Part shown: one piece after another, positions 11,337 to 22,650 of the stretch | Position numbering within the stretch: the first letter of the stretch is position 1 | How the letters are laid out: each line of letters starts with the position of its first letter | NCBI GenBank assembly: GCA_014898415.1 | Contig: RCTD01000004.1 | Coordinates: 1,487,001-1,551,000, forward strand | Source of the DNA: Stromatinia cepivora | Lineage: Eukaryota; Ascomycota; Leotiomycetes; Helotiales; Sclerotiniaceae | Length of the DNA stretch: 64,000 nucleotides | Direction of reading: 5' to 3' | The notes under the pieces: model-generated | Database searches by the model: none | What the model was told of the DNA's origin: nothing | Seen by the model: the letters and a program-made list of their open reading frames with translations, nothing else | Program-made: the position numbers and the translations under genes

Positions 11337-12168
11337 TCTCTCAAGGTTGCAGCAATAGCAATTCCATGGAGTGCTCTATATTTGGCGTGCTCTGCAGGAG
11401 TATTAATGTTGATAAAATATGGAAGCAGCGTTGAGCTGATGTCAAAATGGCGGGGCTTCTCCGCAATGTGGGACCCTAAGTTGCATCGTCTTTAGGGTTA
11501 CATAAGCGAAAATGATGATCAGAATTGGTATAGTGGGAATTCATCCAAAGACAACAAATAAATCAGATATGATCTGTTTACTTTCATCTCAGGTAGTCAA
11601 AACAAAACTATAGCTCTTTCCAAATTCTATGTTCAAAAATGCATATACCTTAAAAACTTTTTAAGGGAAATAATATTATTATGAACTTATGGTTTGGATC
11701 TGATACTTTTTGAGGAGCTCGGCCTCTTTGTTATTCCGAGCCGACCAATATCAAAAGAAGTTTCTGGATGAGAACATATTGGAACAAACTTTATAAGGAA
11801 CATGATGTTACCAATTTCAGACATATCTCATCTGAAAGAATCCCAAATGAAAAGTCCTAGTGGGTCTTAATCTCAAAAAATTTCCAGCTAATTTCTTCAA
11901 AAAAATGGTGAATTCTTCAAGTTTGGATTTTGCCTCCTCATGATCATAACATCAATCAACACTAAAAAAACACATTTTGTTTTCTGAAAGACCCAATCAG
12001 CCTATCTCGGAGACGGGCGGCCGCAGGCTTGTTGTTGTTTATTTGTTAATTTTGGTTACTTCGGTAATTATTTTGAGAAATTAAAACTCTCCATCCATTC
12101 ATATCTCCAAATTCTTTATTTAACAAACCCCACAATTCATAAATTGCCTTCTTGCTGGAGCTTTTACA
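11337..12168. other. divergent promoter region, 139-aa gene / AAR2
   Basis: This 832-bp stretch separates two outward-facing genes. No coding frame is seen. It is AT-rich between about 11500 and 11950, with a short GC-rich patch (GGGCGGCCGC) near 12015. Confidence 0.5.
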
Positions 12169-14245
12169 ATGGAAAACATTAGTGGAGATCCTCCTATCAA
12201 TAATCTGGTTTCAGATAACTCCTCTCCATCTACTGAGGATGAGTCGATATCTGGAACAACCAAGACCGAAGACCCAACCATCAGATCTGACCCCTCCTTT
12301 ATACAAAACCAGATTTCCCTGCAAAGAAGTCCAACAACAAAATCTCATGTGTCAGCTCTCTCTGGACAATTATCAATAAAATCTGATGGAAGCAGTCCTC
12401 GACTAGGGTTTTCCGCACTTGCCATCACTCATGGTGAAGACAGATTCAGAGAAGATGACCAGAGAAGATCGCGTGGCGATTCTAATGGAAGCAATACTGG
12501 AGAAGTCAACAGATTTACACTATTGAAATCAGATTCGCATTCTTCCGGTCTATCAATGAATTCAGAGAAGTCAGTCCATTCCGTCAACGTTGTTGGTAAC
12601 TATCCCCTCGGTACCTTGAGAGTTCACTCTCCATCGCCAACCAGAGAGCGTGGTGTGGAGCATCACGAAATCTTGAAGGATGGCGATGTGATTATTATTC
12701 GAAATCTTCCGGCCGGTACAATGTTTGGATACGACACAAAAGCTTATACTATCAAGACCGAGGGAACTCTTGAAGGCGTTAAGAAAATTCCTCCTGGAGC
12801 CCATTTCTTCTGGGGTGGATTAGCCAATGGATCCTCGCGCACTGGATTCTGGTTTATGACTATGAAACTAGCTTCAGACGAATACGGCGAGGCTCATGTC
12901 TTAAGATGGGATAATTATCATGAGTGTTTGGAAGAGGAGCTTAGTGAAGCAGAGAAACGAATTCAAAAGGCCAGCATACCTGAAATCTTCAATAAACTTG
13001 AACCATACTTGAACAATGCTTCAGTCGCAACCCCAAATCCCGCTGGCTCTATCTCAGCTTCACCAACTTTCGTCAACTCTCCAAGTTCTCCGATCGCTGC
13101 TGATGACATTGATGGCACCGACAAGTGGCGTCACTTGACCTCTTGTATTAAGCATCCCTACCTTAAGAGAGTTACAGGCGGCAAGTGGAATAGTTGGAAA
13201 GTCTCGTCTAGTCATGACATTAAGACGACAGAGCTACAGGCTTCAAGCGCCCCACGTGATGTAAAGGGCAACGGTACGAATTTCGATGGGGACGATTTTC
13301 TTAATTTCGTTTTCCCAAGAAATTCACGCACCTTTTCCGATACATCTTCTGGTCGCGAACGCACTGAGCAGGCAATTGACAGTACGGCTTATATCATTGA
13401 TGCTATCGCAAATTGCACTTATGAAGACTCAGATGAGATTATTGGAGAGTTACAATTTTGCTACATCACTGGAATGGTTCTTGGGAACCTTGCGTGCATG
13501 GAACAGTGGGGTATCATTATCAGCAAGCTATTTGGAGCATATCGTCTTTCCATGGATCACCCAGTTTTCTTCCGTAAGGTAATCACCGCCGTTCATGCCC
13601 AATTTATGTATGATGAAGAGGGATTCGATACCAGTATCTTCGATCATGATTCTCATCTTGGCGATGATTTGAAGATCATCCTCACCAAGTTCAAGTCTCG
13701 TCTAAATGAGCAACTTCTCTCTAATGGTTCCAAGATTACTCCTGAGCAGGAAGAAGTCGGAAAAGCATTTGAAGCTTTTGAATCTTGGCTCTGGAAATGG
13801 GGATGGGATCTACGTGGAAACTATCTTAGGTCAGGAAAATTCCAGCTTGAGGATGGAGAGATGATCGACGCAGAGCTCAAGGATTTCGAGGACGAGGATG
13901 AACGAGGTGAGTACGCGCCGATGATAGTAGATCTCGATGAAGATGGACTCGAGAAAGACCGCATAATTCTGTAGCAAATCAAATCATGTTACTCGGTGCT
14001 TACATCCCACCACACTTCACATGGTTCTTGTCTAACACTATTTGTCTCCGATGCCATCCATTTCCTCCATTTGCGACCTTACTCCCTCCTCCTTCTGTCT
14101 TCCCCCTTATATTTCATTCCCACCAGTCATCTAACCCAATCCTCGTGTTGCGTCTCTAGGTCGCAAATCTGACAAGTCCAAGAAGTCAAAGAGTAACCGT
14201 ATCAGTCGCTCCGGGTTCTCCTGGGCCCTTTCAAATGTATCATAA
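12169..14245 (+). CDS. AAR2: AAR2-family U5 snRNP assembly factor, with an optional last intron
   Basis: A long exon starts at ATG 12169 (ACAATGG context) and is recognisable as AAR2, the chaperone that holds Prp8 during U5 snRNP maturation. A Ser/Thr-rich, probably disordered extension covers residues 1 to about 165. The N-terminal AAR2 beta domain (about 168-290) begins at VIIIRNLPAGTMFGYD and includes PPGAHFFWGG. The C-terminal helical domain (about 405-565) includes LQFCYITGMVLGNLACMEQW and HAQFMYDEEGF. Read straight through, the frame stops at 13972-13974 (601 aa) with the acidic tail GEYAPMIVDLDEDG. However, a GTGAGT donor at 13907, a CTAAC at about 14131 and CTCTAG ending at 14159 define a 253-bp intron. 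Splicing it gives 607 aa ending in a basic tail (GRKSDKSKKSKSNR...SNVS) that stops at 14245. The body is certain; which tail is used is not. Confidence 0.92.
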
Positions 14246-14993
14246 CTCACGAATTTTCTCCCCATACTCAACTTCTCTTTACCCGACTTTCCTTTCCTTT
14301 TACAACTTTCAATTCTCGGCTGCTCTCTGTTTCCACTGCAAGAAGCAGAACAAAGCAAGTGCATTACCACAACACCTTTTAATTTCGATTTCTTGACTTC
14401 TTGACTTCCAAGAGCTTACACTTACGATCTTACGATTTAATGGTTTCCTACTACGATGATTTATGAAAGCTGGATACCCTTTACGAATGGATGAATGGCG
14501 GCTTGGTTTGGGATGTATTATACGATGGTTTTGCAACGAGGATAGAGGATGTATCTAGGTCGGGATGCGAAGATGGGTGGTACGCTTGAGGAGGTTATAT
14601 TCAATGGACATGGCATGTTTTATGAGGTTCTGCAACGGAGGACTTCTTGGTTTTACCAAGGGGTCATCAGCATGGATGGATAAGCGGTGTATATCAGGAT
14701 TGCGCATTCACGAAGGGCACTTCCGTACATATTTGCGATTAATGAAACATATGAGCCAGTAGAATTGTCACATATAATGGTCAAGCATAATTTGATTCAA
14801 GTCATTTGCAGAAATCGTGATATTCATGGCTGCACTTCGCTAAAGCGCTTACGTGACAAATGAGACAAGGTCGACCCAAGCCCAGATTTGAGATATAGAG
14901 ACCAGGCAATAAATGCCGTTCTCCGCGTAGTTGTCATCAATTGCACAAAAGAACCCATATTCTGCTCCATGCATGTAGCCAGAATTGGCACAT
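14246..14993. other. convergent spacer, AAR2 / RPS14
   Basis: No gene is seen. Several short frames exist on both strands but none has support. It should contain the 3' UTRs of both flanking genes. Confidence 0.5.
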
Positions 14994-15677
<684 letters not shown>

Positions 15678-16037
15678 GTTGGTTAGTTGCTGAAGGATTG
15701 ATCGACGAAGTTTTCGAAAATATCAGAGGTTTTCGAAATCGGAGGGTAGGACATTCGAATTCCAAAATTTGGCGAGTTTGTGCGCGCTAATATGAATTAG
15801 GAATGGCTCGCTATATTTCGTTAGCGTAACGGGGCTCAAAAAAAAGACATAAAGTTTCTCTCGGTCAACTGGATTGTTTCTTTTCAACCACCACAATAAC
15901 AATACTTTCAATGACTTAAACTTTTCCAATTTTTTCACAACGTGTAGAATTGGGATTATTCGCGCGATTTGGAGCTAGTTACTACGGACATTTACAACAC
16001 ACAGTCTTTTGGAGCTACTGGTCTTGTGTCGCGTACA
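15678..16037. promoter_or_regulatory. bidirectional promoter RPS14 / TYR1
   Basis: The 360-bp spacer between two outward-facing ATGs must hold both promoters. An inverted CGTTA-GCG-TAACG element lies at 15819-15831, about 145 nt upstream of the RPS14 ATG. A related TTAGCG/CTAACG pair occurs upstream of the other ribosomal-protein gene in this window. Confidence 0.55.
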
Positions 16038-17833
16038 ATGGCTACTTCAGCCAAATCAAATATTGAGGGGAGAATGGATAATTTTGTCATCGGTATCATC
16101 GGTATGGGTGACATGGGCAAGATGTATGCCCGCAGGCTCAGCGATGCTGGATGGAGGTAAATATGCTCAATTGAGTTTTCGTTGAGCCCGCTTTTGCAAT
16201 GGTAAGCACCCTCTTTCTTCCGCTTCATTCCTCTTTATAATGATGACCTGAGTGCATTTGGCTCGAGCATCGCCTTCAGCTGGCCTGACTACCATTCTGG
16301 TACCAGGTCGGAAGCTGGCTTTCTATGATGAAAAATCTCAGCTACCTTATTTTATTTTGTCTGAATCAATCATATTATCTCCGAATTTTCTGTTACATCT
16401 GGGAATCGCAGAAGCTAACAATCAAACTTAGTTATACCACTTAAATTTTGACAGCTACTGATATACTTGGGGCAGAGTGAATGCCTGCGATAGGGAGGAG
16501 AAATATGAAGCCTTGTGTGAAGAGTTTGCAGATAGAGTAAATACCCAGCGTTTTAGATAGTTTGAGCCTGCAGCTTGTGCTGAGACCTCCATAGAAACAA
16601 ATTACAATTCTTCCCAATGGCCATCTCGTTTCCAGAGCAAGTGATTACACTATGTACAATGTCGAAGCCGCCGCGATTGGCAAGGTTGTAGCTGAATATG
16701 GTCCTTGTATGATTTACATAATCCCATCACCTTCATCTTCTAATCTTCTGTGTAGCCACCAAGCAAGGTGCAATAGTAGGAGGACAAACCTCATGCAAAG
16801 CTCCTGAGATAGCAGCATTTGAGAAATATCTACCTCCTGATGTTGAAATCGTATCTTGCCATTCTCTCCATGGTCCCAATGTTGATCCTCGAGGTCAACC
16901 TCTTGTAAGTCTCCCGATCGTCTCACGTTTTCACGTGCCCTAAGAACAACATAGGTTTTGATCAAACATCGTGCTTCCCAAGAGAGTTTCGAAAAAGTCG
17001 AGCATGTGCTCTCCTGCCTTGGCTCCAAACAACATGTCCTCTCAGCATCTCAACACGACCGTATCACAGCAGATACCCAAGCCGTCACCCATGCAGCCTT
17101 CTTATCCATGGGTAAAGCCTGGCACGCTAACCTTCAATTTCCTTGGGAGATAGCCCGTTACGTTGGAGGTATCGAAAACGTCAAAATAAATCTGACTCTT
17201 CGCATTTACTCTCAAAAATGGCACGTCTACGCCGGTCTCGCCATCCTGAACCCTTATGCCAAAGAACAGATCAGAGAGTATGCGCAAAGCGTCACAGATC
17301 TATACAAATTGATGCTCGGAGGGCACAGAAAAGAGCTAGAAGAGCGAATCAAGAGTGCAGGACGATTTGTCTTTGCTGGACGAAAAAAGTCCGATGAATT
17401 ACTCTTGCGAGACGAAGTACTTGACCGGTTTTCCTTGGGCAAAAAACCCGAGCAACCAACTCCAAATAATCACCTCTCTCTTCTCGCCATCGTCGATTGT
17501 TGGGCTCGTCTTAATATTATCCCCTACGATCATATGATCTGTAGCACGCCTCTTTTTCGTCTTTGGCTTGGTGTCTCAGAATACCTATTCCGGAGTGAGA
17601 AATTGTTAGATGAAGTTATCACTACAGCTATTGATGACAACACATTCCGTTCTGATGATTTAGAGTTTACATTTGCGGCTAGAGGATGGAGCGAGTGTGT
17701 AGAGTTTGGAGATTTTGAGAGTTGGAAGGATAGGTTTGAGAAGACGCAAATGTTCTTCGCTCCAAGATTTCCGGAGGCAACGAGGGTAGGTAATGAGATG
17801 ATAAAGACAATTTTGGCAAATATTAAGGATTAG
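16038..17833 (+). CDS. TYR1: prephenate dehydrogenase (NADP+)
   Basis: Five exons (16038-16156, 16476-16536, 16595-16706, 16756-16904, 16955-17833) join in phase to 439 aa. Donors are GTAAAT, GTAAAT, GTATGA and GTAAGT; the acceptors include GGCAG, CATAG and GTGTAG. The protein converts prephenate to 4-hydroxyphenylpyruvate in tyrosine synthesis. Near the N-terminus GIIGMGDMGKMY (residues 19-30) is the Rossmann GxGxxG dinucleotide site. GGQTSCKAPEI (about 106-116) and SCHSLHGP (131-138) match the catalytic region of fungal Tyr1. The helical C-terminal domain fills exon 5. ATG 16038 is chosen because an upstream in-frame opening lacks ATG. The first intron is long (319 bp) compared with the others (49-58 bp). 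Confidence 0.95.
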
Positions 17834-18419
17834 AGTTGGGGATTGTATAGATCGGATTGGGGGTAGGGGTGGTTTGACTTATTTATCTGGAGTTTGGCTG
17901 GCTGCGCGACATTCAACATGGTCCGAATTCCGAGCAGGGCGTCATAGAGATATACTGCACTGCACTGCAATCTAAGATGACACTCTTTTTATACTCAAGA
18001 ACTCAAATTCACGAAGTCTACGTTCATTGAGGCCTGGGAAAGATGGGCAGAAGACCTGTGCATCATATATCGTGCTGCAACCCATCGCGCACAACCGAGA
18101 GAAATAGATGATTGGTAGGAATGGGAAGTGTATTTGTAGATGTAGATGTAGATGTGGCCATTTCTACCTTGTGCTTTCGGTCGTTTGAAGCGACCCCCCT
18201 TATCACCAGATAATCACACAACAGAACTCATGCGAGTTCTCGGCACTTTGTCGTAGTATTATTCAACATTTCCATTGCCATATGCTCCTTAGTTCATGAA
18301 CATGTCGGAAGAATCTTGCATTTATTTGCTCATAATTCTATAAACCAGCGTAAAAAGCCAGTCCAATGCAAACGCAGCATGACCACTCCCCCAAATCCGC
18401 ACCCCATAAAACCCCAAAT
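17834..18419. other. convergent spacer, TYR1 / RPS16
   Basis: No gene is seen. The stretch should hold both 3' UTRs. A short TGTAGA repeat lies near 18135-18155. Confidence 0.5.
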
Positions 18420-19049
18420 TTAACGGTAAGATTTTTGGTATCTGGCTCTGGCACCGGGACCTATTGAAAATGTTAGCCAAAATCCTAATCCTACTTTCTA
18501 TAGAAAATAACTGACCTCCGAACTTCTTTGGCTCACAACGTCTGTTATCGGCAACCAAGAGGGTTCTGTCGTAGGTAACGAGGGCTTGCTTCAATTGGTT
18601 CTTTGAGTGCTCATCGACGAACTTTTGGTAGTAGGCAACGATGGCCTTGGAGATAGCTTGACGGATGGCATAGATTTGGGAGGTTTGACCACCACCGGTA
18701 ACTCGGACACGGATGTCAACACCGGCGAATCTGTCGAGACCGACGATCAAGAGGGGCTCGTAGACCTTGAATCTCAAGACCTCAGGTTGAACCAAGTTCA
18801 AAGGCTTTCCGTTGACCTTGACAAGTCCCTTTCCGGCCTATATCCTTGTGATCAGTATATAAATTCTTCGTGCTGTTGTTGTGGACGTGTGGAGTTTTCG
18901 TCGAGGAAATGCGTACCTTGCAGTGGGCAACTGCGGTGGCTATTTTCAAAAATGTCAGTCCAGGTTCATTTCAAGAGAGCTAAACTCAGATTGAAATTCT
19001 TACCGGTCTTCTTCTTTCCGAAACACTGAACAGACTGAGTGGAAGCCAT
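18420..19049 (-). CDS. RPS16: 40S ribosomal protein uS9 (S16)
   Basis: Four exons on the minus strand (19004-19049, 18917-18939, 18516-18837, 18420-18460) join in phase to 143 aa, the standard length. Exon 2 is a 23-nt microexon. Donors are GTAAGA, GTACGC and GTCAGT. Diagnostic stretches are [55 protein letters not shown] and the terminal [12 protein letters not shown], whose C-terminal Arg reaches the P site of the ribosome. An intron in the 5' UTR is also likely (19064-19265; GTGAGC donor, GCTAAC branch, GAAG acceptor), leaving a 13-nt leader segment before the ATG. The gene diverges from VPS22. Confidence 0.96.
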
Positions 19050-19512
19050 CTTGGATTATTGTCCTTCAAATTCGAATATATGTTAGCTTCTTGTTCCACC
19101 AAATATGCCAGCCCGTGTCGTAGAAAACAATTGATAATGCTTTTGTCGAATGTCGAAAAAAATTGATGATCGAGTTCCAGATCCTCCAAGCAACGTGCCA
19201 ATCCTCCAAAACCCCAAATTCCCAGAAGCGATCGCAATTCAAATCAGGTCGGAATGTGAGCTCACCTTGGCGTAGATAGTCGAGGTGGTTGTAAAGTGTT
19301 GTCGTCGTTGTCGCGATGTTCTTCAATTCCTTGAGGGTATTTTTCCATTTGCAAAAAGTGCGAACCACTCAATTAGCGAAATAAGCTAACGCCAAAAACA
19401 GTTTAGGTCAATCTCAGCTCATAGTACCCCCGTACACAAATAAATGCTTTGCGATAAGGATAAGACATCGGTGTGTGAGACCTCAAATCCATTTCACAGA
19501 ATAGTTGTTACG
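19050..19512. promoter_or_regulatory. bidirectional region RPS16 / VPS22, with probable RPS16 5'-UTR intron
   Basis: The 463-bp spacer separates two outward-facing start codons. A probable RPS16 leader intron occupies 19064-19265. TTAGCG at 19373-19378 and CTAACG at 19386-19391 lie beyond it, at a distance from the spliced leader similar to that of the matching element in the RPS14 promoter. Confidence 0.5.
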
Positions 19513-20351
19513 ATGTCTCGCAAAGGTGTTGGTCTCGCAGCTTTCGATAGGTCTCGAATTACATCTGCTCAGTATGCGTCTCACGGAAATAATCTACGAA
19601 GTTCTCATTCCACATCTCTAGCTACTCAGTTATCGGTCTTCCGTTCTTTACTTCAGCAATTTGCTCAGACTCATGCCAAAGATATACGCTCGAATCCCAC
19701 TTTCCGCGCCGAGTTTGCGCGTATGTGCTCAGCTATTGGAGTTGACCCTTTAGCAAGTAGTAATAATGCTGGAGGTAAAGATGGTAGTGGAAGTTTTTGG
19801 GCTCAGATGCTTGGTACAAGTGTGAATGATTTCTATTTCGAGTTGGCAGTGAGAGTTGTGGAAGTCTGTGGCGCTACAAGAGAAGAAAACGGCGGGCTTA
19901 TCGGTGTGAAAGAAGTTAAAGACAGAATCATGAGCACAAGAATGGAGGGTGGGGCTGAAATAACTGAGTATTGATCACCTTACGATATCCTTGTGATTAT
20001 ACAAAATGCTAATTACTGGCCAGTGATGATATCCTTCGTGCCGTGACTACCCTCAAACCCCTTGGTTCTTCGTATTCCACCATAACCGTTGGCCACAAAA
20101 CATATATCCGCTCGATACCCAAAGAACTTAACACAGATCAGAGTGCTGTTCTGGAAGCCGCGCAAGTACTAGGATATGTTAGCGTCTCGATGCTCATGTT
20201 GAATCTTCGCTGGCCAAGAGCAAGAGCTAAGACAGCCATCGAAGATCTAGTCTCAGAGAGTATGTTATGGGTTGATAAGCAAAGCGAAGAGTGGGAGTAT
20301 TGGAGCCCTGGTTTCATGCTGGAAGTGGATGAAGGTGGAAATACTGGATGA
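19513..20351 (+). CDS. SNF8: ESCRT-II subunit VPS22/SNF8
   Basis: Two exons (19513-19967 and 20024-20351; donor GTATTG, branch GCTAAT, acceptor CCAG) join in phase to 260 aa. The N-terminus MSRKGVGLAAFDR is the conserved VPS22 start. It is followed by the coiled region with SLATQLSVFRSLLQQFA, then FWAQMLGTSVNDFYFELAVRVVEVC. Exon 2 encodes the winged-helix part with DDILRAVTTLKPLG, YIRSIPKELNTDQ and the C-terminal WYWSPGF-like WEYWSPGFMLEV. The protein acts in the endosomal ESCRT-II complex with Vps25 and Vps36, sorting ubiquitinated cargo into multivesicular bodies. An in-frame ATG at 19444 exists, but the conserved start is at 19513. Confidence 0.95.
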
Positions 20352-20603
20352 TGACAAGATCACAACATACCATCAAAAAAATAAAAAAGAAAGAAACACG
20401 AAAACCCTAGCACCAAAAAAGGCAACGAGTAAGTAAGAAAAGGTCGTAAGTAGTGGCAAATTTTACATGTAGGAAGATGATGATACTCGATACTGAAAAT
20501 AAGGAACCTGAGCCGAGTCAGCATGACAGCGCACGTATGTCTGGATAGATGAGGCGCCGTCTGTATGTCAGAGAGGGTATGGAAATGATATCTCACTTAC
20601 TTA

Positions 20604-21131
20604 TTATGCATATACCGGACGTCCCTTTCCATGAGCTATACCGAGCCCGACCTGACGTTCACCAGGCCTTGGGGCATGTCCATGGCAAGTCTGGTTGCAA
20701 CCATGAGAAGCTGGTATTTGTTCCAGTTGGAGGATAGACTCTGCTGTCTCATCTGAGGTAGCTTCCGATGAAATATCTTGAGAACCACCATTTGGCCATT
20801 CTTCTGCAATGTCCGAGAGTCTACGAGAACGTTCAGACCTCGCCTGATATGTTCGGTGTTTCCTATCACTCCTCTGGGCTGAAGCTCGAGTTGAACGTGA
20901 TTGCATCGAGCTAGACGATTAGGATTCTTGATTCCATTGTTCTGATGATGCCTGGGTGGAAAATATTGATCTGGTTCCTTGTGTTCCACTCGTCGACGAT
21001 TGTCCAAAGTGCCGGGCCCGGAAACGACGTCTCTGCATTGCTCGAGCGAAGTAGTAGATTCCCATACCGAAGAGAACCATAAATGCCGTGAGGACGACAA
21101 CCAGCACCCCGACGACGTGGTTGGTCCGCAT
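20604..21131 (-). CDS. small single-pass membrane protein (probable 87-nt intron)
   Basis: From ATG 21131 the minus strand encodes a hydrophobic segment (VGVLVVVLTAFMVLFGMGIY, about residues 7-26) followed by a basic patch (RAMQRRRFRARH), the layout of a type-III/signal-anchor protein. The frame meets TAA at 20919-20921. The same frame then continues for 104 further codons with a Ser/Arg-rich, protein-like composition and stops at 20604-20606. Removing 20911-20997 (87 nt; weak GTCGAC donor, CCTAAT branch, TCTAG acceptor) joins the two parts in phase to 146 aa without the stop. Reading without splicing gives 70 aa. I do not recognise the family. The 3' end converges on VPS22. Confidence 0.55.
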
Positions 21132-22424
21132 CGTGGCGAGGCGGTTGATTCTAAGTTGCCAATTCCCTCGGGCGGATCTGCGTGCTTGTCGAGTGTTTGT
21201 CTTCTTAATGTTTTCAATGTCGAGTTGTTGAATATGGAGTTTTAAGTGTCATCATTCATAATACCGTCGTCTATATATTATGGATAGGCGAGGCTCAGAA
21301 TTGTACTGGAATCATGGTGACAACTGTCAACCCAGGGAAGTACGCTGCCGTACTAGCATATTGTCTTTCACAGTGCACATGATCACGTTCCAACGGTGGA
21401 CTGTCTCGTTATTTTCCTGGGGAAGTGCATCGGGCTATCGATCTTAAGCAAGCCGTAGCAATACTACCATTCTCTTTCTCTTTCCTCCAAAGTCTATTAC
21501 TTTGCGTGATCAAGAGCTCGTGTCATAAGCCTTACCATGCGGTTCATTTATATGATTCCAAAAACAGAATGTAAATTCTGGCTACCTTGCCATTACATCA
21601 ACTCTATAAGCACTTTTGTTTGGTATTTCTAGCATCTGCTTAATCGATAGTTGGCAAATGATTTTCCATCGCCTGTCCCTCAGTTCCAAGGGAGGCGTCT
21701 GACATGACAAAATATTTTTCAGTTACAAGTCAAACCTTCGCATCCATACCTGCCCATTAAATCCTTATGTCTCGCTCTGAGCATTGAACCATTAAACCTG
21801 ATCGTGCCTTCTAATCTGCCTTAAATCTTATTTGAACCTCTGAACTCTACCACAATAGGAGTTTGATATTAAATCTACCTGTCTACAATTAAACGATCAA
21901 TCAAGGTACAAGCCTAGGTAAAATGATATCAAAGTCCAAATCGAAGTTCTCCCTGGTTGTAGGGGCTATTGATTCTGTGCATTCAGAATATATCATGCAT
22001 TTAGTCTAGTGATCGGATTTTACGGCAAAACGTGCTTTCCCATTCAATCTCTTAATGTACTAGCTAATCATCATGATGCAACGTTTTCGAGTCTTCTTAT
22101 TGGTGTTTAATTGAAGCTGTTTTATTCTAAAACTCTTCTTTCCTTCTAGTCTTCATGAGAGACTGACATTGGTTTATTCTTAATCGGAATCTCGCGCTAC
22201 CGCAAAATTACACTTTCTTACTGGACTAGTAATTCGCATGCTCTTCATTCAAAGGGCTAATGATACTGGAATCAGAAGCTAGATTCTTTCGAGCATCAAG
22301 TTCCGATTTTGACTTATCGAATGTACTATTCGGGACTAAGTAGAACATCAAGAGATCACCAAGCTAGTAGACCAAAATCTATATAAGTCCTCATTTCCTC
22401 CCTGTCTGAAAAATTTGTCTTCTT

Positions 22425-22650
22425 CATCTATCTTCTCATCTATCTTCTCATCTATCTTCTCATCTATCTTCTCATCTATCTTCTCATCTATCTTCTCATC
22501 TATCTTCTCATCTATCTTCTCATCTATCTTCTCATCTATCTTCTCATCTATCTTCTCATCTATCTTCTCATCTATCTTCTCATCTATCTTCTCATCTATC
22601 TTCTCATCTATCTTCTCATCTATCTTCTCATCTATCTTCTCATCTATCTT
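22425..22650. repeat. 12-bp minisatellite CATCTATCTTCT, about 19 copies
   Basis: Near-perfect tandem copies are visible. Because 12 is divisible by 3 they leave frames open on both strands (FSSI and IDEK repeats), which are not evidence of a protein. Degenerate TATCTT-type derivatives continue to about 23450. Confidence 0.97.

Noticed and set aside
14131..14370. 79-codon minus-strand frame downstream of AAR2
   Set aside because: It overlaps the basic alternative AAR2 exon, which is supported by an intron with a branch point; the opposite reading has no support.
20636..21217. 193-codon minus-strand frame overlapping the small membrane protein
   Set aside because: Its upper half lies antiphase to a clear membrane segment with basic stop-transfer, which is the better coding reading; it shows no domain of its own.
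22425..22650. Regular direct repeats that might suggest a CRISPR array
   Set aside because: Units are contiguous without spacers and the genome is eukaryotic.
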